A stretch of 64,000 nucleotides of DNA from Terasakiispira papahanaumokuakeensis (GCF_001709345.1 NZ_MDTQ01000001.1:972742-1036741), one strand, 5' to 3'; counted from the first letter of the stretch, positions 52,652 to 62,409 are shown. Notes: generated from the sequence alone by a model not told the origin. A program made the numbers and translations.

Positions 52652-53842
52652 TTACTCCGTCTGCGTGGCTTTTCGAAATAACACGTATTGGGCTGATAGC
52701 AATAGCACGCCGCTCATCAGGACCACCGCCCCAATGCTGAATAAGGGCGCGTAGGTCTCCTGCACGGCATAGATCGATGATAACGCGTACCCCCCAGCCG
52801 CTTGAGCGACTGCAAATATGGCGGTCGCCAGCCCCCATATTTTTTTATGGTTCGTCGGTCCGGCAATTTCTGAAAGCCGCCCTGCGGTGAGCGCGACAAT
52901 ACCCGGAATCATGGCCCCAACGACAAAGGAGGATAGGCTCAGGCTGACGATGGAGACCGATACAGTGGGTAATGCCGTAGCGATGGCTTTGGCGAGGAAG
53001 CCTGCGAGTAGCGCCCCATGCCAACCGAGCTTTTTGGCTGCTCGTCCGACAATAAAGGGCCCCATCATGGCGCCGATGCCCAGCACCGCCCATTGCTCAC
53101 TGGCCATGGTTTGTCCCATACCGACTTCGCGAGCGAGATAATCGACCCAGAATACGGTATGGGGAACGAAGCCGATGGCGTCCATCGCATACGCCAGCAT
53201 CACAATGCCGATACTCCATTTTTGAGCAGAGTTTAAGCCCTCAACGCCATTGTCTGGCTGAGGTGTGGCCGCTAATGCTTTCAAGCCTGTAAGCGCCCGA
53301 TCAGCGATGAGGCCCGCAGCCGCCGCCAGGATGCCGAGACCCACCCACGTCACCATCAGCCCTGAGTTGAGGAGTAATGGAATAATCGTGGCGGATAAGA
53401 AAGCGCCGATGCCGATGCCGGTAAACACCATGGCTCCGGTCACGGGGCGCTGAGATTCGGGGGTATTGGATAGGGCCAACGATGGGCCGACGACCATGAG
53501 AGTGGCGCCAGCAAAACCAGAGACAAATCGCCAGACGAAGAACCACATGAAACTTGTCGGGCTCAAGCAAAGAAAAAAGCTCAATGCCACGGCTATATAA
53601 GCGCCTCCTAACACATGGCGATGTTTGTACCGTTCTGAAAGTGTGTGTGCGCCAACCGCTCCCCCGAGATAACCCAGCAGGTTCGCGGCGCCTAGGTAGG
53701 CGGCTTGGGAGGCGGTAAACCAGTGGGCGTCGACCAGTGCAGGAATCATGGGGGTGTAAGCAAATCGTGCAAGGCCAATGCCCACAAAGGTGGCCATGGC
53801 CCCAACGAGCAATGTCGAGAGATTAAATCGACCCGCTATCAT
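52652..53842 (-). CDS. MFS transporter, YbfB/YjiJ family
   Basis: A 396-residue transporter with twelve spans. The start LVGAMATFVGIGLARFAYTPMIPALV and FTASQAAYLGAANLLGYLGGAVGA are typical of the YbfB/YjiJ branch of the major facilitator superfamily. It heads a two-gene unit with the GST. A decayed LysR gene lies divergent to it and was probably its regulator, so present control is uncertain. Confidence 0.9.
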   Translation of the reverse strand: MIAGRFNLSTLLVGAMATFVGIGLARFAYTPMIPALVDAHWFTASQAAYLGAANLLGYLGGAVGAHTLSERYKHRHVLGGAYIAVALSFFLCLSPTSFMWFFVWRFVSGFAGATLMVVGPSLALSNTPESQRPVTGAMVFTGIGIGAFLSATIIPLLLNSGLMVTWVGLGILAAAAGLIADRALTGLKALAATPQPDNGVEGLNSAQKWSIGIVMLAYAMDAIGFVPHTVFWVDYLAREVGMGQTMASEQWAVLGIGAMMGPFIVGRAAKKLGWHGALLAGFLAKAIATALPTVSVSIVSLSLSSFVVGAMIPGIVALTAGRLSEIAGPTNHKKIWGLATAIFAVAQAAGGYALSSIYAVQETYAPLFSIGAVVLMSGVLLLSAQYVLFRKATQTE

Positions 53843-54012
53843 CGTATTATGCCCCCGTGGCGCTCAGTGTTTCCGGCGCATGGCTTTGCGCTGGCCGTGC
53901 TGATTGCCGGATGTGTTGGAACAAGTTAGGGAAGCTTCTGTTTCATGGAAAGTGATTTATTTTGATATTAGATATCACTTATTGTGATAGTTAAGATGGG
54001 GAGGGCCGACAG

Positions 54013-54345
54013 GTGCAATTGAAGTCGTTAAGGGTATCTCGAGAAGTTGCCCGCAGCGGTAGCTTTGTGGCGGCCGCTGAATTGCTGCATACGGTTCAGT
54101 CCAACGTCACGGCTCATATCAAAAAGCTAGAAGAAGCGCTAGGTCTCTGCAGGCTGGGCCGACGTCGGATCTGATTCAAGGGATGATGGAGGGCGAGCAT
54201 GATTGTATGTTTGTAGCCGGTAAGATCCATCACCCTGTCTTCATCTTTTCAAAGCCTTCGACGAGCCGTTGGTGCTTGTCGCCAACGCATCACTTCAATA
54301 CCGCTCATCGATGAGGTGTTCTCCATGACTGAGTATTTTCCAGCG
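54013..54345 (+). pseudogene. LysR-type regulator remnant
   Basis: The N-terminal helix-turn-helix reads LKSLRVSREVARSGSFVAAAELLHTVQSNVTAHIKKLEEALG, then the sequence jumps to effector-domain fragments (LQAGPTSDLIQGMMEGEHD, then CMFVAGKIHHPVFIF). The first frame stops at 54174. It is divergent from the MFS gene, the normal place for its regulator. The rest of 53843-54591 holds no other supported gene. Confidence 0.8.
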
Positions 54346-54591
54346 ATGACCTAGGCACTTGGCTGTTGATCAGTGGGTATAGAAAGGGACCATATGAAAG
54401 TGATGATGCCCTTCATTATGGGCGTCAATGATGTGAAATATTTGCCAGTATTCTGAGCGACTTCTATCCATTAAGCTACTCCGAATCACACCCGTCAACA
54501 TGATGAAGCGTGTGATTTTAATGACCTGAATGTCATCTCATTTTGTGAGTGTCTTTAGTCTATAAAGTGTTAGCTTTAGGATAACCATCAT

Positions 54592-55224
54592 ATGGAACAG
54601 AGTGATCAGGCGCTGAATCCTTGGATTTCAATGTGGACGAAACCGCGCGCCACCATACAACACATCATTGACACTAATCCCGAACAAAGTGTCATGCTTT
54701 TAGCCGCCATTTATGGCTTTTCTCAAGCACTTGATCGTGCAAGCGTCAGAGACCTTGGGAACAGTTTTGACTGGCCCTATATTCTGTTGATCGCGGCTGT
54801 TTTGGGCCCCATCAGTGGTATTATTTATCTTTATCTCGGTAGTGCCATCATGCGCTGGGTGGGCGGCTGGATGGGCGGCACGGCATCACCACAAGCTGTG
54901 CGCGCTGCGCTGGCCTGGTCTTGTATTCCGATGATATGGGCCTTGATCCTCTGGCTGCCAGAGCTGGCCTTATTCGGTCAAGAGATGTTCACAACGGCCA
55001 CACCGACGCTCGATTCAACCCCATCGTTGTCATCTGTTCTTCTCGCACTGAGCACGATTGAGATGCTTATCGGGATTTGGGCCGTGGTTTTATTGGTACT
55101 GAGCTTAGCGCAGGTGCAAGGATTTTCTGCCTGGAAAGCGTTGGGCAATGTCCTGCTCGCCGTGTTGGTTGTGATGGTGCCTCTTTTGGTCATGGTTGTC
55201 GGGTTTTACAGTGTCAGGCAATGA
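54592..55224 (+). CDS. Yip1 domain membrane protein
   Basis: A 210-residue membrane protein of the Yip1 family. The start NPWISMWTKPRATIQHIIDTNPEQSVMLLA is typical of bacterial members, followed by five spans. The function of bacterial Yip1 proteins is unknown. AGGATAA precedes the ATG. An 11-base tandem repeat and a weak hairpin follow its stop codon. It is monocistronic. Confidence 0.85.
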   Translation: MEQSDQALNPWISMWTKPRATIQHIIDTNPEQSVMLLAAIYGFSQALDRASVRDLGNSFDWPYILLIAAVLGPISGIIYLYLGSAIMRWVGGWMGGTASPQAVRAALAWSCIPMIWALILWLPELALFGQEMFTTATPTLDSTPSLSSVLLALSTIEMLIGIWAVVLLVLSLAQVQGFSAWKALGNVLLAVLVVMVPLLVMVVGFYSVRQ

Positions 55225-55280
55225 CGATGGGCTCAATTCGGAGCATCACTCGCCTACTTGAAAGAAACGCACGATAAGCA

Positions 55281-55313
55281 TATTGAAAGAATATTGAAAG
55301 GGTATTGAAAGGG
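55281..55313. repeat. 11-nt tandem repeats and hairpin after the Yip1 gene
   Basis: Three units TATTGAAAGGG/TATTGAAAGAA lie 56 bases after the stop codon. The last runs into a hairpin AAAGGGG / CCCCTTT (55308-55330) that may act as a weak terminator. The remainder of the gap to 55608 has no supported gene. Confidence 0.7.
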
Positions 55314-55608
55314 GGCTCAGCGTCCCCTTTATGCTTAAAGCCCCCTTAAGGCTTAGCCTTCTCTGAATACTCAGAACCTGTTTATTCAGCTGAATTCTGT
55401 CGAGCAACCGTTGCGTGCGGGGTCATCTTAGTATCGGACTTCTCTGCGATAGTGACTCGCTTCGGTTTGACTTTCTTTATCATCTCATCATTATCATCAG
55501 TTTTTTCGCCGCACTAGCGGTGAGGGGCTGATGCCGTTGTGCGGTCAGGTTGAGTGTTTGCCATGGCATGGGGTGCTTGTCTTGTCTTGGCATGGTGTTG
55601 GAGGTGGT

Positions 55609-56490
55609 GTGCTGTCAGCTTATTGGAATGCTTTATTTCCCGTTGTGTTTTGTGCCGGGTTGGGGGTGATGCTCGCGCGTCGAACCTCGCTATTGGATTC
55701 CCCCGAGTTATCTCGATTAGTGACATTGATTGGTTTGCCAGCGTTGATTCTAAATGCGCTGTTCACCATGACAACGTCACTTTGGGCGGTTTCGGATACG
55801 TTTTTGGCTATTGTGGCGACATTAGCGCTTTCGGCGGTGATTGGGGCGGCTGTGTTGCGTTTGGCAGGGTTGGATGTGCGTGGTTATCTGTCGATGTGGG
55901 TAAACCCTAATACGGGTAATTTAGGGCTTCCTCTGGTGTTTGCTTTGTTAGGGCCGCAGGCGATGGTGCATGCGGTGGTGATTTCAACGGTGGTTCAGAT
56001 CAGCCATTTTACGTTGGGTGTTTGGCTGCTTTCCGGGCGTTTTTCGGTGAAGTCGTTGCTGTCTAACGCTTCTGTAATTGCTTTATGTTTCGGGGTGGCT
56101 TGGTCTTCGACCGGTTGGCAGGTGCCGACGGCGGTGTTGCGAACGGTTGATATTTTATCTGGGATGACGATTCCGGTGATGCTGCTGTTGTTAGGGCGCT
56201 CTTTGTCTTCGATCAATTTGCGAGAATTGACGCGACTGAAACGGATTGTTGGTCTATCGGTCGGTCGAGTGACGTTGGGCTTGGGGGCGGCTTTTTTAGT
56301 CACTCAAGCATTCGCATTAAGCCCTTTGGTGGCACATACGCTGATGATTCAAGCCAGTATGCCGGTCGCGGTGATCAGTTATATCTTGGCCGCGCATTAC
56401 CATGGGCCCAAAGAGGATATTGCGGCAGTGATTTTAGTGAGCTTGCCTTTTTCGCTATTGGCAGTTTTGTTCCTGGTGGCACGATTCTGA
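55609..56490 (+). CDS. AEC family transporter
   Basis: A 293-residue AEC/auxin-efflux-like carrier with about ten spans. WVNPNTGNLGLPLVFALLG is the first-repeat signature with its conserved Asn-rich crossover, and MIQASMPVAVISYILAAHY is the second. GTG 55609 follows GGAGG at short spacing and gives the expected N-terminus LSAYWNALFPVVFCAGLGVMLAR. It is a diverged paralogue of the AEC gene at 12033. The substrate is unknown. Confidence 0.82.
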   Translation: MLSAYWNALFPVVFCAGLGVMLARRTSLLDSPELSRLVTLIGLPALILNALFTMTTSLWAVSDTFLAIVATLALSAVIGAAVLRLAGLDVRGYLSMWVNPNTGNLGLPLVFALLGPQAMVHAVVISTVVQISHFTLGVWLLSGRFSVKSLLSNASVIALCFGVAWSSTGWQVPTAVLRTVDILSGMTIPVMLLLLGRSLSSINLRELTRLKRIVGLSVGRVTLGLGAAFLVTQAFALSPLVAHTLMIQASMPVAVISYILAAHYHGPKEDIAAVILVSLPFSLLAVLFLVARF

Positions 56491-56697
56491 AATGATCTAT
56501 GACTTAAATATTTCGTACATGCTCATCAGCGAATGTCGTGTATGCTCAATATTGGCGGAATGATCAGTCTTTGTGACGTATCTTTGGTATATTAATGTTA
56601 AATCTTATCGGGGGAATGTGTGACGTCGCCCCGAACAGATTCGGACAGCATTGAAGACTGTTTGCTTATCACAGGATGCCAGGGGATATTGATTGCC

Positions 56698-57549
56698 ATG
56701 ATGTGGTTTCGTTTATTGGCCGTTTGCATCGGCATCTGGGGGATATCAGGCTGCGCATTTCAGGCTGAACGCGCTTCTTCTGATACAGCTAATCAAGCCT
56801 TTGAGGCCGATAAGGCTGCGGTTCAGGCGTTGTTTGATCAGCCTTATATTGATCCGCTCACACGCTTTCTCAAGCAGCCGCAAGGGCAGCAATTGCCGCA
56901 GGATTTGCAGAACAAAATTCGTGTTGAGCGCGACCGTCGTTGTCAGGCTGTGGCACAAGAGTATGCCCAGCGCCCGCTAACGGCCCAATCCCTTGCCCGC
57001 TATCGGGCCGGTTATCAATATTCATGCCCCGATGATGTCGATGCTTTTGCCGAGCGTTTAAAAGTGCAGTCTAAGGATTCGAACCAAGCGGCGGAAACGG
57101 CCAGCGGACAAAGTGATGAGGTTTCTGATGATCCGGATGCAGCCGCAGAAACACAGAGGCAACAGACGACTAGCACCGCATCGGTGGGTGCCGATGCGAT
57201 CAGTTCGCAGCAGCTTAATGATTGTTACCTGCTGACTCAGATCCGCAATTTCAGTGATGCATTAGACGCGTGTCAGGAGCCCGCCGAAAAAGGCTACGTT
57301 AAGGCGCAGCGTAATATGGCGATGATGGCCTATACCCTGGAAGATTATGAGCGAGCACGACTCTGGGCGGAAAAGGCCGCTTCGCAGTCGGGGCAGGCTG
57401 CGAACATTTTGGGTGAAATGTATGCCCAGGGGCAGGGCGTGAATGTGGATTTGGCTCAAGCTCGCCACTGGTTTTTAGAAGCGGTGCGTTTAGGCTATGC
57501 CAAAGCCCAGAGCCGTTTAGAGACGCTACCGGCTGATGAATCACAATGA
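56698..57549 (+). CDS. Sel1-like repeat lipoprotein
   Basis: A 283-residue lipoprotein with lipobox GISGC near residue 18. The middle is Gln/Ala/Asp-rich. The C-terminal 90 residues hold Sel1/TPR-like repeats: YVKAQRNMAMMAYTLEDYERA, NILGEMYAQGQGVNVDLAQAR and LGYAKAQSRLE. Such repeats bind partner proteins. It overlaps the following GGDEF-EAL gene by ATGA, so it may be part of that signalling unit. ATG 56698 is preferred because it restores the lipoprotein signal. Confidence 0.8.
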   Translation: MMWFRLLAVCIGIWGISGCAFQAERASSDTANQAFEADKAAVQALFDQPYIDPLTRFLKQPQGQQLPQDLQNKIRVERDRRCQAVAQEYAQRPLTAQSLARYRAGYQYSCPDDVDAFAERLKVQSKDSNQAAETASGQSDEVSDDPDAAAETQRQQTTSTASVGADAISSQQLNDCYLLTQIRNFSDALDACQEPAEKGYVKAQRNMAMMAYTLEDYERARLWAEKAASQSGQAANILGEMYAQGQGVNVDLAQARHWFLEAVRLGYAKAQSRLETLPADESQ

Positions 57550-60038
57550 GCAACCAGTGGCCCACCGTTGTATTCGCTCGCCTCTGTCACTCATTGCACG
57601 GGTTGCGCCAGTACTGGGAAGTCTTCTATTCACGGTTAAGCCGTGTTCTAAGAGGGCGTGCTAGCGAAGCCACACAGTCCATTACGGGATTATTGATTCT
57701 GCTGATGGTGCTCTTTGTGGTGGGGATGGCGCTGTTATCCCATCTGAATCTGAGTTATTCCCAACAAGCCATGCATAAGCTCCGCCTGGAACAAATTCAG
57801 GATGTGGTGAAATCGGGGCTGTCTCGCATGAATACTCACCAGGCAGCGCTGGCCCGAAGGACCCAAGGGCTTGCCAATATGGGTGAGAGTTTTTATCGCC
57901 TTTCGTTATCGGCCTCTCGATCGCAGCGCGCGACTCTGCGCGAACAGTTGACGCTGACATTACGTGATTACTTGAAAGACATGCCTGGCGTCTCCGGTGG
58001 GGGGATTTGGTTTAATCCCAATATTTTGGCGGCTAAAGGGCAAACGTATGCGGTTCAGCTCAATAAAACGGCAGCAGGGTTTGAGCCCATCGAGCTGCCT
58101 CGGGATGTTGATTATCGTGCTCAGCGCTGGTTTGAGTTGACTTTTGGCAAGGATGGGCGGCCTGGCGAAGAAGCGGAGTTCAATACGGCTTGGTCTCCGG
58201 TTTATTTTGATTTTGTGACTGAACAAGCGATTTTGACTTTGGCGCGGCCCATGCTGAATGAAGCGGGGCAGATTATCGGCTGGGTCACCACCAACTGGTC
58301 ATCGGAGCAACTGGTTGAGTTGGTCAGTCATGTTGAGGTGACCGCAAACAGTTTTGCGTTTCTCAATGATCGTAATAACCGTAATTTGTCGAGCTTGAGT
58401 GAAATCGCCGACCCTAAAGTTGAGCAGCATATTATCGATGCAATTTTGGCGAAGCGTCTGACGGCTGACACATGGACTCCGGCGTCTCGACAAGAGGGGG
58501 CGCTTCAAAGCGCTTTGCAAACGATGTCCCTCGATGTCGATGGTCGCACTTACGAGCTTTACTATGCGGGCACGCCGGCCGGTATGGTGTATGGCGCGGG
58601 GGTCCCGCAACAAGAGATTGACAGTGTTTTGGTGCCGATGCGCGATACCAACTATCGGATTCTGTTAGGTACGGCGGCGGTGATGCTCATTCTGGGCGGT
58701 TATCTGGTTTATCGTTTGTTGTTACTGATTCGAGAGTTAAAGGCCTCTTATACTGATGTGCTGACGGGGTTATATAATCGAACGCGCCTACTCAAAGATG
58801 CCGAGGCTCAGCCTGATGCGGCTTTGATGATTCTGAATCTCGACCGCTTTAAAGAGATCAATAGTTTATTTGGGCATGAGTGTGGCGATGAGGTGCTGAA
58901 AGAAGTGGCTCGTCGGCTGCAAGGATTTGTAAAACAGCGTATCGGGGAGTTGTGTACGGCGCATCAATGGCCTGTGCTCAAGGGGCGCCCTTTTCATGTC
59001 TATCGTTTAGGGGCGGATGAGTTTGCATTGTTGGGCCCGGCGATGGATGAGCCCGTAGCGGAGATGGTGGCAGGGGCGATGATTGAGAGCGTCCGGCAGC
59101 AGGCGGTGATCTGGCAGCATCAGAGTATCAGCCTTGAGACCAGTGTCGGGATTACTTTCCAGACGGCTCAATCCATGGTGATGGCATCAGATGTGCTGCT
59201 GAGTCAGGCGACGATTGCCGTTGTCCAGGCGCGTCAGCAGATTCGCCCCTATGTTTTTTATGATCAACTACAAGAAATTGAGAAAAGTTACGAGCGTAAT
59301 CTTTATTGGGCTCGCCGCTTGAAAGAAGGGCTGGAGCAGGATCAGATGTTGCCGCACTTTCAGCCGATTTATGATAATCGCCTCAAACGTATCACTAAGT
59401 ATGAATGTCTGGTGCGTATGCAAGATGCCGAGCAAGGGGTCATTGCCGCGGGGCAGTTTATCGGTGTGGCTGGGCGTTTGCGGCTGAATCGGCAAATTAC
59501 GCGGGTGATGATTGAAAAATCCTTTGCCGCCTTTGAGCAAGCCCCTTACGAGTTTTCGATTAATCTATCTTATGCCGATGTGGTCGACCCTGAAATTCTT
59601 GATTTGATTATGACCCAATTGTCGCAGTTGGATATTGGCTCGCGTGTGATCTTTGAGATTTTGGAATCAGATGGGATCGACAACTATGAAGATGTGCTGC
59701 ATTTCATCGAGAAGGTCAAACCCTATGGCTGTAAGATTGCCATTGATGATTTTGGTACGGGCTATTCTAACTTTGCGCACCTTCTTAAGTTGAACGTCGA
59801 TATTATTAAGATCGATGGCAGTCTGATTCGTCATTTAGATGAAGATCCAACCGCTGTTCAGGTGGCCCGAGGTATTGTTCAGTTTGCCCATAGTCTGGGG
59901 ATTAAAACGGTTGCTGAGTTCGTTCATAATGAAGCGGTTCAGACTCAAGTGGCGGCACTGGGTATTGATTTTTCTCAGGGCGGATTTTTCAGTATGCCAC
60001 GGCCTGATCTAATGCAGCTTGAATCTCATGATGTGTAA
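57546..60038 (+). CDS. Cache-GGDEF-EAL membrane signalling protein
   Basis: An 830-residue protein. Two spans (about 48-68 and 371-395) enclose a periplasmic cache-type sensor (GVSGGGIWFNPN, YRAQRWFELTF). The cytoplasmic GGDEF domain has GADEF at 489-493 and no RxxD site, so cyclase activity is doubtful. The EAL domain has ECL (620-622), an ExL variant, and DDFGTGYSNFAHLLKL, so phosphodiesterase activity is plausible. The gene is coupled to the Sel1 lipoprotein upstream; the esterase-like gene follows 11 bases later. Confidence 0.92.
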   Translation: MSNQWPTVVFARLCHSLHGLRQYWEVFYSRLSRVLRGRASEATQSITGLLILLMVLFVVGMALLSHLNLSYSQQAMHKLRLEQIQDVVKSGLSRMNTHQAALARRTQGLANMGESFYRLSLSASRSQRATLREQLTLTLRDYLKDMPGVSGGGIWFNPNILAAKGQTYAVQLNKTAAGFEPIELPRDVDYRAQRWFELTFGKDGRPGEEAEFNTAWSPVYFDFVTEQAILTLARPMLNEAGQIIGWVTTNWSSEQLVELVSHVEVTANSFAFLNDRNNRNLSSLSEIADPKVEQHIIDAILAKRLTADTWTPASRQEGALQSALQTMSLDVDGRTYELYYAGTPAGMVYGAGVPQQEIDSVLVPMRDTNYRILLGTAAVMLILGGYLVYRLLLLIRELKASYTDVLTGLYNRTRLLKDAEAQPDAALMILNLDRFKEINSLFGHECGDEVLKEVARRLQGFVKQRIGELCTAHQWPVLKGRPFHVYRLGADEFALLGPAMDEPVAEMVAGAMIESVRQQAVIWQHQSISLETSVGITFQTAQSMVMASDVLLSQATIAVVQARQQIRPYVFYDQLQEIEKSYERNLYWARRLKEGLEQDQMLPHFQPIYDNRLKRITKYECLVRMQDAEQGVIAAGQFIGVAGRLRLNRQITRVMIEKSFAAFEQAPYEFSINLSYADVVDPEILDLIMTQLSQLDIGSRVIFEILESDGIDNYEDVLHFIEKVKPYGCKIAIDDFGTGYSNFAHLLKLNVDIIKIDGSLIRHLDEDPTAVQVARGIVQFAHSLGIKTVAEFVHNEAVQTQVAALGIDFSQGGFFSMPRPDLMQLESHDV

Positions 60039-60049
60039 GGTGGTGGGGC

Positions 60050-61891
60050 ATGATATGGAGCGTCATCGGACGATTCTCCTCTTTACGGATGACTTTGGGG
60101 CTGGCCTGCTGTGTGTGGGCTTTAAGCCTAAGTGTGTCTGCGGCTTTTGCGGCGTCGGTTTCCGAACCCCCTGAATCTGACCGCTCGCCTGCTGCGGATG
60201 TGCTGAGCCTGCCCGCACATTTGACTCGGGGCGAGGGGCATTTTCTATTTCGCCTATCGCTTCAGCAAGGGGATTATATTCAGGGCCGGATACAGGGCGA
60301 TGGTGCTTTTCATGCCTGGCTCAGTACTCCAAACCAAGCCTTTTGGCGCCACTTGAATCGATATGGCGAAACCTTTTCGCACTTTCAGTGGGTTGCCCCT
60401 CGAACGGGGGTTTATTTTTTAGAGGTGGATGCGGATCAAGTTTGGCAAATCCACCTGTCTCAATTGAATCGCTTACCTTTTGACCCTCTTAAGCCTGCCC
60501 ATAAACGCCCTGAAAGCCCTCGCATTCAGGCGGCTATCGAGCGGCTTAAAGCAGGGCAGTCTGAGGACAAAGTGTGGTTTGATCTGGTGGCTGAGGGGAC
60601 GCCACTGGTTGAGCCGCTGCCGCAATACGCTGAGTTGGCGCCTCATCAGCGCTTGGTGACTTTTTTATGGCGTGGTGCGCAACACAATGTCCAGTTCTTG
60701 GGCGCGCTCGGCGGCGTCAATAACGAGCTGTATCGTTTGCCCTATACGCGCGATATCTGGTTCCGGAGTTATCAAATGCCAGATGATACTCGGATGAGTT
60801 ATCAGCTGGCGCCGGATGTGCCCAATGTGGTGGGGGATGCCCAAGTACAAAAAGAGGCGGCTCTGGCGACCGCGCAACGCGATCCCTATAACCGTGAGCC
60901 TTGGGGAGCCGATTGGGATGAGCCGTTTGATGCGCGGGCTGATCCATTCTTGCTTAAGTCCACGCTGGCGCTTGAGCGGGCGTCGCAAGACACTTTTCTC
61001 ACACCGCCTGAGCACTCGATTCCCTTTATGCAACGGTATCATTTTCGTGGCACGTTGGATCATCAGTTGTCGAGCCTTGTGCATCATATTGACCTGTGGC
61101 AGCCCGATCATCTATTGGTGAAAGCGTATCTCGCTGCTAAAGATCCTCTCACTGGTAAAGATGCTTTTGCTGATAAGAAGACTCTTTCTGAGAAAAGCCA
61201 TTTCGCTGAGGCCGAAGAGGTCTCGTTGCCGGTCGTGATTTTTCTCAATGGTCAGCGCTATCAAGATGAGATTCCAGCGATTCGAGTGCTTCATAATCTG
61301 ATGCATGAAGGGTTAATTCCGCCCGTGGTGGCGGCTTTGGTCAGTTACCCCAACCAAGATGCCCAGCAGGATGCGCTGGCTTGTAATCCAGCCTTCTCTG
61401 ATTTTATTGCACAAAAGCTGCTCCCTTTGATTCGGCAAGAAACGAGGCTTCGCCTTCGCAGGCGTCACATTATGCTGGTGGGGGCGGGGGATGGTGGCTT
61501 GGCGGCCGCTTGTGCGGCATACCGGTATCCCCAGTATTTTGGCATGGTGTTAAGCCAATCAGGCGCTTTCGGGTGGCATCCGAATCATCCGGATGAGTCT
61601 GAGGCATTGATCGCACGTTTTGAGCAGCGGTTGCCGCAAAGGCCTATTCGTTTTTATTTTAGTGCCGGTTGGTTTGAAAACGATTTTGATGAAGGGCCCG
61701 GTGTGCGCAGCTCAACTCAGCATTTAGCTCAAGTGTTAGAACACCAGGGATATCCTGTGGCATTAGAGATGTTTAATGCCGGGCATGATGCGTATCACTG
61801 GCGTGCCACCTTGTGGCGCGGTTTGGTGAAGTTGCTAGGGCCGTTATCCGCTGAGGTAAAAATGCCCCGGAGAGCCGGGGCGAATGACTGA
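60050..61891 (+). CDS. Exported enterochelin-esterase-like protein lacking the catalytic Ser
   Basis: A 613-residue protein with an N-terminal signal (LGLACCVWALSLSVSAAFA). The middle contains a Fes-like domain (VTFLWRGAQHNVQFLG, YTRDIWFRSYQMPDDTRMSYQLAPD). The C-terminal esterase domain has VIFLNGQRY and MFNAGHDAYHWRATLW with the histidine. The nucleophile elbow, GxSxGG in Fes, reads VGAGDGGLAAACA, so serine is replaced by glycine. Residues near 365-385 carry a Lys/Asp-rich insertion. It may be a binding pseudoenzyme in the periplasm. It lies in one unit with the GGDEF-EAL gene. Confidence 0.82.
   Translation: MIWSVIGRFSSLRMTLGLACCVWALSLSVSAAFAASVSEPPESDRSPAADVLSLPAHLTRGEGHFLFRLSLQQGDYIQGRIQGDGAFHAWLSTPNQAFWRHLNRYGETFSHFQWVAPRTGVYFLEVDADQVWQIHLSQLNRLPFDPLKPAHKRPESPRIQAAIERLKAGQSEDKVWFDLVAEGTPLVEPLPQYAELAPHQRLVTFLWRGAQHNVQFLGALGGVNNELYRLPYTRDIWFRSYQMPDDTRMSYQLAPDVPNVVGDAQVQKEAALATAQRDPYNREPWGADWDEPFDARADPFLLKSTLALERASQDTFLTPPEHSIPFMQRYHFRGTLDHQLSSLVHHIDLWQPDHLLVKAYLAAKDPLTGKDAFADKKTLSEKSHFAEAEEVSLPVVIFLNGQRYQDEIPAIRVLHNLMHEGLIPPVVAALVSYPNQDAQQDALACNPAFSDFIAQKLLPLIRQETRLRLRRRHIMLVGAGDGGLAAACAAYRYPQYFGMVLSQSGAFGWHPNHPDESEALIARFEQRLPQRPIRFYFSAGWFENDFDEGPGVRSSTQHLAQVLEHQGYPVALEMFNAGHDAYHWRATLWRGLVKLLGPLSAEVKMPRRAGAND
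61856..61881 (-). terminator. Terminator for the CsrA-like gene
   Basis: On the minus strand a seven-base-pair stem GCCCCGG / CCGGGGC with a CTCT loop is followed by ATTTTTA. It lies within the last codons of the convergent esterase-like gene and would end the minus-strand transcript. Confidence 0.65.
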
Positions 61892-61977
61892 ATTGAACCA
61901 GAACGATGCTAACGCATCGGCAAACTGACGGCGCCTTAAGTTTCCTGTTCGGCTCATCAGCTTGCCGATGGGCCACC

Positions 61978-62370
61978 TCAAGCGCGGGTTAAGGTTTCCA
62001 GCACATATTGAGCGGCATCTTGAGTGCTGTAGCTTTCATGGCTCAACCAGACATTATCCGCTCGCCAAATCGTAATACAGGTGCCCTTCTTGGCATGCTC
62101 AATGCCGTAACGCCAGGGGCCATCCGAAGCGGTCAGCTGAAGATATTGGATATATTGATCCAACTGGGTCAACGGGTCGGCAATATCCAAGTCTGCTGGG
62201 GTGAGTAAGCCTTTATAAAGCATTTGTTCGTAAATTTCTGAACGCCATATCGGGATAAAGGCGGGGGCATCCACCGCGAGTTTCACTTTATGGTCACCCT
62301 GATTGATAATCCGGATGTTATTGCCAATTTGGATGCTGGTTTGGGGGCTACGCGTCAGTACCAGTGCCAT
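61978..62370 (-). CDS. CsrA/RsmA-like protein with a C-terminal extension
   Basis: A 130-residue protein. Residues 1-50 align with CsrA: VLTRSPQTSIQIGNNIRI matches LTRRVGETLMIGDEV, VKLAVDAPAFIPIWRSEIY matches VRIGVNAPKEVSVHREEIY. The RNA-contacting arginine (R44 in E. coli) is kept as R43. CsrA is only about 60 residues; here an unknown 75-residue domain follows (QLDQYIQYLQL, PWRYGIEHAKK, VWLSHESYSTQDAAQYVLE). It may be an mRNA-binding post-transcriptional regulator. A strong AAGGAG site precedes the ATG. It stands alone. Confidence 0.75.
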   Translation of the reverse strand: MALVLTRSPQTSIQIGNNIRIINQGDHKVKLAVDAPAFIPIWRSEIYEQMLYKGLLTPADLDIADPLTQLDQYIQYLQLTASDGPWRYGIEHAKKGTCITIWRADNVWLSHESYSTQDAAQYVLETLTRA

Positions 62371-62409
62371 TGTGATCTCCTTTTCACAGCAGTGATCCCT
62401 TGATCTCCA

